In this document: positions 38,407 through 46,667 of the stretch, piece after piece | How positions within the stretch are numbered: position 1 is the stretch's first letter | How the letters are laid out: each line of letters opens with the position of its first letter | Assembly: GCF_002741015.1 (NCBI RefSeq) | Contig: NZ_CP016618.1 | Coordinates: forward strand, 1 to 64,000 | Source of the DNA: Microvirga ossetica | Lineage (GTDB): Bacteria; Pseudomonadota; Alphaproteobacteria; Rhizobiales; Beijerinckiaceae | DNA: 64,000 nt | Reading direction: 5' to 3' | Program-made: the position numbers and the translations under genes | The notes under the pieces: generated by a model | Told to the model about the DNA's origin: nothing | Seen by the model: only the letters and a program-made list of their open reading frames with translations | Databases searched by the model: none

Positions 38407-38712
38407 CTAAACGTTGCTTCTCCTGAAGAAGACGACGTTGTCAGTGGTACCGAGCACCTTCTGTAGCTGAGACAGCTCGATGAACGCGTGGGCGCGATAC
38501 AGCCTCCACATCGGGCTGACCACCGACTGAAAGGGGATTTCCAGATTGGACGTCCACCAGGAATCCCACTCCTGGGCGGTGAAGTCGTCGCCGTACGCGT
38601 GCGTCACGTTCAGGTCTGGGTCGAAGCCGTCCTCGACGCAGAGAGCCTTCGCCTTGGCCCTGATCTGGTTGTCCATGATGTCGGGTGTCGCCCGGGCCTG
38701 CGCGCGCAACAT
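38407..38712 (-). CDS. hypothetical protein
   Basis: The 101-residue protein starts MLRAQARATPDIMDNQIRAKAKALC and contains TAQEWDSWWTSNLEIPFQSV and ALCVEDGFDPD, with a helical C-terminus. ATG 38712 has GAGGA seven bases upstream and lies two bases after the stop of a 36-residue ORF, so the two are coupled. A longer upstream reading (to 38889) passes through that small ORF in another frame and is not used. No family recognised. Confidence 0.6.
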   Translation of the reverse strand: MLRAQARATPDIMDNQIRAKAKALCVEDGFDPDLNVTHAYGDDFTAQEWDSWWTSNLEIPFQSVVSPMWRLYRAHAFIELSQLQKVLGTTDNVVFFRRSNV

Positions 38713-38714
38713 GA

Positions 38715-38825
38715 TCAGTCCTCGATCGGCTTGGATGGCGGGAGAGGCTGGCTGCGCTGCTCCATGCTGCGTGTCAGCTCTTGGATGACCCAGCGTCTGG
38801 CTTGGCGTTTTGAGGATCGTGTCAT
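38715..38825 (-). CDS. 36-residue basic protein coupled to the next gene
   Basis: The ORF begins MTRSSKRQARRWVIQELTRS and ends SKPIED. It has an excellent GGAGG site five bases before the ATG at 38825 and ends two bases before the next start. The strong initiation site and coupling make it a likely real small protein or leader peptide. Function unknown. Confidence 0.5.
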   Translation of the reverse strand: MTRSSKRQARRWVIQELTRSMEQRSQPLPPSKPIED

Positions 38826-38889
38826 GGTGACCTCCTGCGATGTCACCAGGATCGCTCGCAACAACCCATTCTTCCGTGACCGAGGCCAC

Positions 38890-39003
38890 ACAGGCCTTGT
38901 GTGACCGGGATCACAGTCATCCGGTGAAGCAGGAGCTAAGTAGAAGGGGTTCCTTCTGGTACTCCCCGACTTAGCGCCTCGGAAGCAACCGAGGCGCTTT
39001 TTT
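38890..39003 (+). ncRNA. candidate small RNA with Rho-independent terminator
   Basis: The terminator at 38974-39003 has no coding gene upstream on its strand; the nearest genes upstream run the other way. Before it, CTAAGT (38937) and ACTTAG (38969) are complementary around a G-rich/C-rich core (AGAAGGGGT and ACTCCCC), giving a second plausible stem. The fold and the intergenic position between divergent genes suggest a small RNA of perhaps 80-110 nucleotides. The 5' end and promoter are not determined, and no known RNA family was recognised. Confidence 0.4.
38974..39003 (+). terminator. orphan Rho-independent terminator
   Basis: GCGCCTCGG (38974-38982) pairs perfectly with CCGAGGCGC (38989-38997) around AAGCAA and is followed by six T (38998-39003). 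No plus-strand protein gene ends upstream within 1.5 kb. Confidence 0.88.
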
Positions 39004-39148
39004 GTCGGAACTACCCACCTGCCGCATCTGAAGCGCCGTCAGATGGGAGAACTCGACGCGGGAACCCCGGAATAACGCTCCGAAATGGCTGCTGCTCCCT
39101 GCCGACCGAAGTCATGATATGCTTCCGCTCCTTCCAGGAGGTCGGATC

Positions 39149-39577
39149 ATGACAGATACTGATCACCAGGACCCAACGGGCCAACCCCACCGTGTCGCCG
39201 TTGTCCAAGCAGCTCCCGTGGCCTTCGTTACTGACCGCACGATCCAGAAGGTCGCCGATCTTGCAGCTGACGCAAGCCGGCGAGGAGCGCGACTTGAGCT
39301 CTTTCCGGAGGCCTTCGTCTCGGCCTACCCACGCGGGCTCGGCTTCGGCGCCGTGGTGGGTGCCCGCACCGCTGCCGGGCGGGAGCAGTTCCGGCTCCAT
39401 TGGGAAAGTGCCATCGAGGTGCCTGGACCCTATACAGATCATCTGTCCCGGATCGCGCGGACCAACCGGATCCACCTCGTATCGGGGTCATCGAGCGGGA
39501 CGTCGGCACCCTCTACTGCACAGTACTCTTCTTCACTCTTCTTCGGGCCGGATGGTGGTTATATCGGCAGGCCGTGA
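39149..39577 (+). pseudogene. nitrilase, frameshifted and cut by IS110
   Basis: From ATG 39149 (AGGAGG upstream) the sequence reads as an aliphatic nitrilase N-terminus: RVAVVQAAPVAF, LFPEAFVSAYPRGLGFGAVVGAR (catalytic Glu) and WESAIEVPGPYTDHLSRIARTNRIHLV. Near 39484 one base appears missing, so IGVIERDVGTLYCTVLFF lies in another frame; a duplicated stretch of about 10 bases (ACTCTTCTTC) then restores the frame for FFGPDGGYIG. The protein stops where the IS110 element begins, so catalytic Lys and Cys are absent. The downstream part of the gene was not found beyond the element. Confidence 0.85.
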
Positions 39578-39646
39578 TGGAGTGGACGCCCCAACGGCCC
39601 TGGTGTGCCACAGTGGAGGTGTTGATCATCACGTCAGGAGGCGTCC

Positions 39647-40672
39647 ATGGCAGAGGTTTGTACGATCGGGCTGGATTTGGCGAAGCATGTGTTCCAGGCT
39701 CATGGAGCCGATGCATCTGGAGCAGTCCTGTTCCGCAAGAAGTTGCGGCGGGCTCAGGTGCTATCATTCTTTGCGACTCAGCCGCCCGGTACCGTGGCTA
39801 TGGAGGCCTGCGGCAGCGCCCTTCACTGGGCGCGCGAGATCGGCAAGCTCGGTCATGCCGTGCGGCTGATCCCACCGGCTTACGTGAAGCCCTTCGTCAA
39901 GCGCCAGAAGAACGATGCCGCCGATGCGCAAGCGATCTGTGAAGCGGCCCAGCGCCCGACCATGCGCTTCGTGGCGCCCAAAAGCGAGCAGGCCCAAGCC
40001 GCCGCTCTCGTGTTCCGGGCGCGGGATCTCCTGGTGCGGCAGCGGACCCAGATCATCAATGCTTTGCGAGGTCATCTGGCCGAGTTCGGGATCGTGGTGG
40101 CCCAAGGACCGGCCCATGTCTCTTCCCTTGTGCGGGCCGTAGAGGACCCGGCTGAGCCGGTGCCGGAGATCGCTCGTGCCATCCTGTCGGTGCTAATCGA
40201 GATGCTGCACAGGCTGGATGGCAGGATTTCCTTGCTTGATCGCGAGATTGCCCAGAGGGCCAAGGAGGATGTAACCGCACGCCGTTTGATGACGATCCCT
40301 GGAGTGGGCCCGATCACTGCAACAGCCTTGACGGCCTTGGCGCCGCCGGCCGAGACGTTCAAGCGTGGACGAGATTTTGCCGCCTGGATCGGCTTAACTC
40401 CTTTGCAGCATTCGACCGGCGGCAAGCAGAAGCTGGGGGCCACCTCGAAGATGGGCGAGCGAACTCTACGTCGCCTGCTGATCATCGGGGCGAGTGCTGT
40501 CCTGCGCTGGGCGGCCCGTCATGGCGCACCAGCCGGATCGTGGCTGTCTCGCATGCTGGCCCGCAAGCCGCCGATGCTGGTGCGGGTAGCATTGGCCAAC
40601 AAGATGGCCCGCATGGTCTGGGCCTTGATGGCCAAAGGTGGGGACTACCGAGCTCCGGCCGTGAGCGTGTAA
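39647..40672 (+). CDS. IS110-family transposase
   Basis: The 341-residue DEDD recombinase has TIGLDLAKHVFQ (Asp), AMEACGSALHWARE (Glu) and KNDAADAQAI (Asp pair), then GVGPITATAL, GRDFAAWIGLTP and the Ser region SKMGERTLRRLL. The start ATG follows AGGAGG. It interrupts the nitrilase gene on the left. It is only distantly like the IS110 transposase at 11323-12438 (different spacing and C-terminus), so the two are separate arrivals. It looks intact. Confidence 0.93.
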   Translation: MAEVCTIGLDLAKHVFQAHGADASGAVLFRKKLRRAQVLSFFATQPPGTVAMEACGSALHWAREIGKLGHAVRLIPPAYVKPFVKRQKNDAADAQAICEAAQRPTMRFVAPKSEQAQAAALVFRARDLLVRQRTQIINALRGHLAEFGIVVAQGPAHVSSLVRAVEDPAEPVPEIARAILSVLIEMLHRLDGRISLLDREIAQRAKEDVTARRLMTIPGVGPITATALTALAPPAETFKRGRDFAAWIGLTPLQHSTGGKQKLGATSKMGERTLRRLLIIGASAVLRWAARHGAPAGSWLSRMLARKPPMLVRVALANKMARMVWALMAKGGDYRAPAVSV

Positions 40673-40984
40673 GCGCTCGCGTCCGTGGGGCTGTTGGAGG
40701 CGTAGGAAAGTCGAAGGGGAGAGATGGCGCAACGGTCGATGAGACGGGATCAGGAAAACCAGAGTGCAACAGCGTGCCTTGAGCACGTGACCGTGAGTTG
40801 GACTTGATCCGCGGACTTCCATCCGGGCCCGCGGCATGTGAATGGCCGCAGACGAGGCCGCACACATGTAAGCACTCGCCGACGCACTACACCGAACCTA
40901 AAGATTTCTCTTGCGTCACCTGGGGCGTCCACACATGTTGCACGGATCGACCGGGGCATGGATTTAACCTATCCTTGCCCGATC
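40673..40984. other. non-coding flank of IS110; possible guide-RNA region
   Basis: No gene is supported. IS110-type elements carry long non-coding ends, and in studied members one end encodes the bridge RNA that pairs with target and donor DNA. This stretch, following the transposase stop, is a candidate, as is 39578-39646 before it. I could not locate exact element ends or fold an RNA by eye. Confidence 0.35.
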
Positions 40985-41815
40985 TCAGGCAACTCGAACA
41001 GGCTCCGGGCGCCCAAGCTCAAGCATGCGGTTCAGGGCAGAAATGGCGATGGCGACTTCGGTCGCGCGACGCCCATCTGTTCGCGAGCGCCGCGCATCTC
41101 CGATCACTCGTTTAAGCCGGCTGATGGCGGTCTCTACCAGAGCCCGACGCGTGTACCCGGATCTCTTCAGCCAGCCCATGCGTCCATGCTTCGCGATGCT
41201 TTGGAGATGTTGGTCGCGATCGGAAGGAGTGCCCTCTGCCATGTTGCTCGGCACCGCCGTTGCTCGGGGTGGAACGATGACTTCGGCAGCAGGATGGTGC
41301 TGGGTGACGGTGCCATAGATGCCGGACTGGTCATAGGCTCCGTCGCCAACGAAGGAGGCAAGTGGGCCGGGGATATGGTCGAGCAACGGCTCGACCTGCG
41401 TACCATCTTCGATAGCATGGGGCGTCAGCGCTGATGCGAGGATTTGTCCAGTCTCGGCATCCACCCCGATGTGCAGCTTTCGCCAAGACCGGCGTCTTCG
41501 GGTGCCATGCTTCTCGATCAGCCACTCGCCGGGTCCGCACAAACGCAGGCCTGTGCTGTCGACCAGCAGGTGAACGGGCCCTCGCGAGCTTGGACAGGGC
41601 TTTGGCACCTCGAGGGTTTCGGCGCGACGGCTCGGGGTCGAGTGATCCGGCACCGCCAGATCCAGACCCAGAAGTTGAAGGATCGAGCCGATCAAGCCCT
41701 CGGTCTGACGCAGCGCCAATCGAAACACCGCCCGCAACGTCAACGCCGTTCTGATCGCCAAAGCCGAATAGTGAGCTTGGCCGCCCCGGGTCAAATAGGC
41801 CTCTACGCTATCCAC
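40985..41815 (-). pseudogene. IS5-family transposase, 5'-truncated
   Basis: The 276-codon ORF holds most of an IS5 transposase: GQAHYSALAIRTALTLRAVFRLALRQTEG, VHLLVDSTGL (first catalytic Asp), FVGDGAYDQ (second Asp), HGRMGWLKRSGYTRRALVETAISRLKR (Glu in the Y-2-R-3-E motif). Full members have about 50-60 more N-terminal residues before GGQ. Here they are replaced by an unrelated short leader with a GTG as first start and a stop just upstream. The truncation coincides with an IS6 fragment, so the element was cut there. Confidence 0.8.
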
Positions 41816-41837
41816 ACCCGGTTGCCAACTCGCTCAT

Positions 41838-41910
41838 CCATGCAACAACGCGGCTTGAGTGCCTTGCGCAAGAAGTGCTTGGCCGCAGTCAAGTTACGCC
41901 GTTCACTGAA
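41838..41910 (-). pseudogene. IS6-family transposase fragment
   Basis: About 24 codons on the minus strand read FSERRNLTAAKHFLRKALKP, which corresponds to VQSRRNTKAAKCLLKRLLK of the IS6 transposase at the right edge of the window. The fragment lies between the broken IS5 gene and the cut end of a LysR gene and is the scar of an older insertion or recombination. Confidence 0.6.
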
Positions 41911-42592
41911 CCAGAATTCCACCGTACCGAGATGCCGAGCCCAGCCTCCACGAGACCCAGGGATGTCGACAGGTGGGTCACCTCATAGGACCAACTCAGG
42001 CTTACACCGGCTCGCACGAGTGCTGCATCCAGCATGATGCGGTTGCCGCTGGTCCGGCTCACGGCCACAAGCGGCTGGCCCTCGAGATCCGACCACGCGA
42101 CAACGTCCCGTTGGGCCAGCGGGTGGTCCCGTCGGCAAGCCAGGACAAAGGGATCCTCGATCAGGGGCTCGAACGACAGCTCCGGATCGGACGAGCCGAG
42201 AAGGTTGATGCCGAACTCGACCTCGCCACGTGCCACGCTCTCCAAGCCCTCGTTCGCGGACAGGTCCAGGATCCTGAAGCGGATGTTCGGGTACTGCTCG
42301 TTGAACCGTGCGATGACAGACGGCAGGAAGTAAAACGCCGCCGTCGGCACACAAGCGAGCGAGATCAAACCCCGCCGTTGTCTGCCGACATCCCGCATCG
42401 CGAACAGCGACGAGTCGAACTCGTCGAGCATCCGTCGGACAAGCGGCAGGAACTCCCGTCCGACGGTCGTCAAGGCCACGCGCCGGGTCGTGCGCTCCAG
42501 CAGCGCTGCTCCAACCGCGGCCTCCAGCTTCTGGATGCGCCGGCTGAGCGCCGGCTGCGACAGGTTCAAGGCCTCGGCCGCGCGATGGAACG
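41911..42592 (-). pseudogene. LysR-family regulator, truncated at both ends
   Basis: The reading gives ASFHRAAEALNLSQPALSRRIQKLE (HTH) and LLERTTRRVALTTVG. The effector-binding domain runs through GLISLACVPTAAFYFLPSVIARF and FGINLLGSSDPEL to GLVEAGLGISV. The first 18 or so residues of the HTH domain are missing at the 42.59 kb junction. The last 50-60 residues are replaced by a short tail from the IS6 fragment. It can no longer make a full regulator. LysR proteins bind operators as tetramers and respond to small ligands. Confidence 0.82.
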
Positions 42593-43903
42593 ATGCAGAG
42601 GCTGTCGATTGCGGTGCTTCCCTTCGCCAACATGAGTGGAGATGCAGAGCAGGAGTATTTTTCGGATGGCATTACCGAGGATATCATCATCGACCTGTCG
42701 AAGATCTCCGGTCTGCTCGTCATCGACCGCAATACCGTGTTCACCTACAAGGGCAAGTCGATCACGGCGCAACAGGTAGCGCGGGAACGTAACGTCCGGT
42801 ACATCATGGAGGGAAGCGTCCGCAAGGCGGGATCGCGTGTTCGCATTGCCGGTCAGCTTATAGAGGGCTCCACCGGGGCGCTTCTGTGGGCCGAGCGCTA
42901 CGACCGCGACCTCACGGACATTTTCGCGATACAGGACGAGATCACGCAGGCAATCGTCGAGCAGCTCAAAGTGAAGCTTCTACCCGAAGAGCAAGCAGCA
43001 ATCTCTTCGGTCCCAACCGAAAACATCGAGGCATATTCCTATTATCTCAGGGGCCGGCAATTCTTTCATGAGTGGACGAAGTCGTACCTGCTGCTGGCGC
43101 GACGGATGTTTTCCAAGGCTGTGGAGCTCGATCCACGCTATGCCCGCGCCTATGCAGGGATCGCCAATTGCGATTCGGCCCTACACGCGTGGCATGCTGC
43201 TGAGGTCTCCCTAGATGACATTCTTGAGATGAGCGCCAAGGCCCTGGCGCTCGATCCCGATCTGGCTGAGGCCCACGCTGCCCAAGGACTGGTCCTGTAT
43301 CAACACGGACGCCACGAGGAGGCCGTTGCCGAGTTCGAGCGGGCTCTTGCGCTTGATCCCAGTCTGTACGACGCGAATTTCTTTTATGCCCTACTTCTGA
43401 ATACGCAAGGCGATCTTGCGGCGGCCGCCAATCTGTTCGAGCGCGCTGCCGAGATACGGCCCGACGATTACCGGTCGCCAAATCATCTGTTCGGCATCTA
43501 TCGTGCGCTGGACCGGCCGGTAGACCAGATGAGATGGGCAAAGATCGGCCTTGAACGAGCCGAACGTGTGCTCGAGCTGCATCCGGAAAGCTCCGGTCCC
43601 GCTCATCGGGGTGCCGTCGCACTGGCGCATCTCGGCGAACGCGACCGTGCCAAGGAATGGGCCGCCCGCGCCCTCGCGATCGATCCGGGTGAGAACATAG
43701 CCCATTACAACGTCGCTTGTGTTTATTCACTCCTGGGCGAGCTCGACGAGGCGATGGATCATCTGGAGAAGGTCATTCCACAACTCTCCCCCGAGTTGAT
43801 GAAGTGGCTTGAGAAAGACTCGGACCTGGACGCTGTCCGCATCCATCCGCGCTATCAGAAAATGTTTGGGACTCGGGGCGAGCAGCAAGGGCCCGGCAAG
43901 TAA
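42593..43903 (+). CDS. TolB-like/TPR protein, remnant of a cyclase-TPR regulator
   Basis: The 436-residue product starts MQRLSIAVLPFANMSGDAEQEYFSDGITEDIIIDLS and has a TolB-like domain (to about 120) and a TPR array (about 150-420, e.g. AGIANCDSALHAW, EAVAEFERALALDPS, EWAARALAIDPGENIAHYN). Proteins of this build normally carry an N-terminal class III cyclase domain or a DNA-binding domain before RLSIAVLPF. Here that part is replaced by the cut LysR gene, and the ATG belongs to the junction. It may be expressed, but its input domain is lost. I list it as a CDS with reservation. Confidence 0.75.
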   Translation: MQRLSIAVLPFANMSGDAEQEYFSDGITEDIIIDLSKISGLLVIDRNTVFTYKGKSITAQQVARERNVRYIMEGSVRKAGSRVRIAGQLIEGSTGALLWAERYDRDLTDIFAIQDEITQAIVEQLKVKLLPEEQAAISSVPTENIEAYSYYLRGRQFFHEWTKSYLLLARRMFSKAVELDPRYARAYAGIANCDSALHAWHAAEVSLDDILEMSAKALALDPDLAEAHAAQGLVLYQHGRHEEAVAEFERALALDPSLYDANFFYALLLNTQGDLAAAANLFERAAEIRPDDYRSPNHLFGIYRALDRPVDQMRWAKIGLERAERVLELHPESSGPAHRGAVALAHLGERDRAKEWAARALAIDPGENIAHYNVACVYSLLGELDEAMDHLEKVIPQLSPELMKWLEKDSDLDAVRIHPRYQKMFGTRGEQQGPGK

Positions 43904-44047
43904 GGAGACACACATTCGGGCGGGCTGGAGGGCCGCCTGACGCCCAATGAATGAGGAAACGTGTCCACCGAAATCTCAGTCAGAATCAAGCCTGACCACA
44001 GCGCCACATCTATCAGAAATGTCAGCTCGCCAGGTTATCTCGGATGC

Positions 44048-45034
44048 CTAGTTGTCTGGATGCGAGACCTCCTTGGCGTGAGCGACGACGTGGAGGGCTT
44101 GGGCCAACGCGTATCGATCTGGCGGCTTGAAGCGCGCGTTGGCGAGGTTGGGCTCGGCGGCGAGGCGCCGGTGCACGACTTGCTCGGGTGAAGCCCCCTT
44201 GAGCACGCGCTGGCGTCGCCTGTTGTAGGCCTGGTTGAAGCCTTTGAGCAGCGTCTCGAGATCACGATGGCTATAGATCGTGATCCCCAGCACCTCGCGC
44301 TGCACCCGGCCGTTGAAGCGCTCCACAAGACCGTTGGTCTGCGGCGTGTAGGGTTTGGTCTTGCGATGCTCCACCTTCAGCTTGCGGCAGGCGTGTTCAA
44401 AGCCATCAGCCGTGAAGCAGGATCCTCTGTCCGTCAGCACGTGGGTGACCTTGAAGGGGAACGCGCGGATCGCCTCTTTCAGGAAGGCGACCGCGCTTGT
44501 GGCCAGCTCATCGTCTTTGACCGCCAGGTGCACCCAGCGCGAGCAGCGGTCGATGGCGACATAGAGGAAGCGCTTGCGGCTCTCGCCATTGGCGGTTTCC
44601 AGCTTGGGCAAGTGCTTGATGTCGATGTGGACGAAGCCGAGATCATAATCCTTGAACGTGCCGCTCTCCCGCTTGCGCTGCTGCGCCGGGGGCAATCGTC
44701 CTAGCCCCTCAGCCTTGAGGATGCGGTAGACCGCATCGCGGTTCAGATGGGGCAGGAAGTGCGTGACCACGAAGGTCAGATCATCGAGCGGAAAGCCGGT
44801 GGCCTGGCGCAGGGCGCAGACAATGGCCCGCTCTTCCTCAGTGGCTTTCCAGGGCAGCTTGTGCGGCCGGCTGCTGTGGTCCTGGCAGTCCTTGGCCCCG
44901 CGCTTGCGCCACTTGCGGACGGTCTCGGTGCTCACACTAAAGCGCTGGGCCAGCACGCCGGTGGGCTCGTGTGAGCGGGCAATCTCGCTCCGAATGGCCG
45001 GGGTGGTGCGGGCTTGCGGATGAATGGAGTGCAT
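44048..45034 (-). CDS. IS481-family transposase
   Basis: The 328-residue protein starts MHSIHPQARTTPAIRSEIARS, with an N-terminal HTH (GVLAQRFSVSTETVRKWRKRG) and an rve integrase core. LGFVHIDIKHLPKL carries the first Asp, HVLTDRGSCFTADGF the second, and TPQTNGLVERFNGRVQREVL the Glu. It is complete. Two Met codons stand at the start (45037, 45034). I could not identify matching terminal repeats by eye. Confidence 0.92.
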   Translation of the reverse strand: MHSIHPQARTTPAIRSEIARSHEPTGVLAQRFSVSTETVRKWRKRGAKDCQDHSSRPHKLPWKATEEERAIVCALRQATGFPLDDLTFVVTHFLPHLNRDAVYRILKAEGLGRLPPAQQRKRESGTFKDYDLGFVHIDIKHLPKLETANGESRKRFLYVAIDRCSRWVHLAVKDDELATSAVAFLKEAIRAFPFKVTHVLTDRGSCFTADGFEHACRKLKVEHRKTKPYTPQTNGLVERFNGRVQREVLGITIYSHRDLETLLKGFNQAYNRRRQRVLKGASPEQVVHRRLAAEPNLANARFKPPDRYALAQALHVVAHAKEVSHPDN

Positions 45035-45146
45035 CACGTCCTCCTTCGATGAGGAGTTCGGCGCCGCAGGCCGTCAAAGCGCCAAGTATACTCCTCAATC
45101 GCCCAACGCACCCGGTCCCAACAACGTTCCGCCACCAAACATCTAG

Positions 45147-46577
45147 CACTACTTTGGCAGGTATGAGGAACCGGGCGAGCTCAGAAGATTTCTCCCGCTG
45201 AGAGATCCTGGTTGGAGGTGAGTCATGAGCACCTCGATTGCTTGGGAACACGAACTTCAGTCCTGGCTTGAACCCTTCCTCAAACCTCTTCGTCACCCGG
45301 CACGCTGGCGCATGTGCCCACTCTATGTGGCCGGGTTGATCGGCCCCGGTGAGCGCAAGAGCCTGCAGCCAATGGCCGCCCGGGTGGCTCCGGCCGACTA
45401 TGACCAACTGCATCACTTCGTGGCGGTGGGCCCTTGGGACGAGGCGCCGCTGAAAGCTGAACTCCTGGCCCAGGCCAACCGGCTTGTCGGCGGGCCTGAC
45501 GCTATCCTGGTGATCGACGACACGGCCCTGCCCAAGAAGGGCACGCAGTCTGTCGGCGTGTCCTCGCAATATGCCGGAGCTCTGGGCAAGAAGACGAACT
45601 GCCAGAGCTTGGTCTCGCTCACCCTTGCCAAGGGTGAAGTGCCGATCCCAATCGTCTTACGGCTGTTTCTGCCCGACACCTGGATCGCGGATCCGGAGCG
45701 CTTGCAGCACGCGGGTGTTCCCGAAGCCTTCTGGGTGGAGCGCTCGAAGCCGGAGATGGCGCTGGAGGAACTCCAGCAGGTGATGCAGGCGGGTGTGAGC
45801 TTTGGGGCGGTTCTGGCCGATGCCGGCTACGGCATCAGTGCTCCGTTCCGGCAGGGCTTGTCAGCGCTCGGCTTGGCATGGGCGGTGGGCATTCCCCGCA
45901 TTCAGAAGGTGTATCCTGCAGACGTGCGGTTAGTCCTGCCACCCGTCACCCGTGGAGGGCCGCGCAAGACGCTTGTACCGGACGAGGATTCTATTGCGGC
46001 CGAAGCCCAGCTGGCGAAGAGCTCATGGCAGCGGATCACCTGGCGACGCGGCACCAAGGGGCCGCTGCGGGCGAAGTTCGCGGCCGTGCGCGTGCGGGTG
46101 GCCGATGGGCCCGAGGTGCGTCTGCAGGGGCGTACCGGCCAGCATCTGCCCGGCGACGAGGTCTGGCTGGTGGGCGAGCACCGCTCGTCGGGCGAGCGCA
46201 AGTACTATCTGTCCAACCTACCGCCCGACACAAAGTTGAAGCAGCTGGCCTCGCTCATCAAGGCGCGCTGGGTGTGCGAGCAGGCGCATCAGCAACTCAA
46301 GGAAGAACTTGGGCTCGATCACTTCGAGGGCCGCTCGTGGCGGGGCTTGCATCGGCATGCCCTGCTGACGCTGATTGCGTATTTGTTCTTGCAGCATCTG
46401 CGCTTGCGCGCCGCTAAGCGGGAAAAAAAGAAGATCCAGCGGGCCACCGCCACAACCGACGCTGCCGGCTGTTCGGCGCATGCTGCTTGATCATATGGCG
46501 TATGCCATGCGCTTGCGATGTCCGATCTGCCGGGCCCACTTCACCCTTGGATCACTGATGAAAATGCCAAAGTAGTG
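45147..46577 (+). mobile_element. IS701-family element with CTAG target duplication
   Basis: The ends CACTACTTTGGCA (from 45147) and TGCCAAAGTAGTG (to 46577) are inverted repeats. CTAG stands at 45143-45146 and again at 46578-46581, the 4-bp duplication expected for IS701 (YTAR target). One transposase gene fills the element. Confidence 0.9.
45225..46490 (+). CDS. IS701-family transposase
   Basis: The 421-residue DDE transposase includes PLYVAGLIGPGERKSLQPMA, ILVIDDTALPKKG (first Asp), GAVLADAGYG (second Asp), and WVCEQAHQQLKEELGLDHFEGRSWRGLHRH (Glu region). Length and motif spacing match IS701. The ATG follows GGAGG. It lies within the element defined by the CTAG duplications, so it appears intact and possibly mobile. 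Confidence 0.94.
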   Translation: MSTSIAWEHELQSWLEPFLKPLRHPARWRMCPLYVAGLIGPGERKSLQPMAARVAPADYDQLHHFVAVGPWDEAPLKAELLAQANRLVGGPDAILVIDDTALPKKGTQSVGVSSQYAGALGKKTNCQSLVSLTLAKGEVPIPIVLRLFLPDTWIADPERLQHAGVPEAFWVERSKPEMALEELQQVMQAGVSFGAVLADAGYGISAPFRQGLSALGLAWAVGIPRIQKVYPADVRLVLPPVTRGGPRKTLVPDEDSIAAEAQLAKSSWQRITWRRGTKGPLRAKFAAVRVRVADGPEVRLQGRTGQHLPGDEVWLVGEHRSSGERKYYLSNLPPDTKLKQLASLIKARWVCEQAHQQLKEELGLDHFEGRSWRGLHRHALLTLIAYLFLQHLRLRAAKREKKKIQRATATTDAAGCSAHAA

Positions 46578-46667
46578 CTAGTCAACTTCCCGATTGGGTC
46601 AACCTAAGCCCTCAAGCGAGGTCACATGAAGGTCGCCTCGTAGCCCAATTGCGGAATTAACTCTAAG

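Noticed and set aside
44048..45120. Terminal inverted repeats of the IS481 element
   Set aside because: I compared both flanks and found no convincing matching ends, so only the transposase gene is reported.
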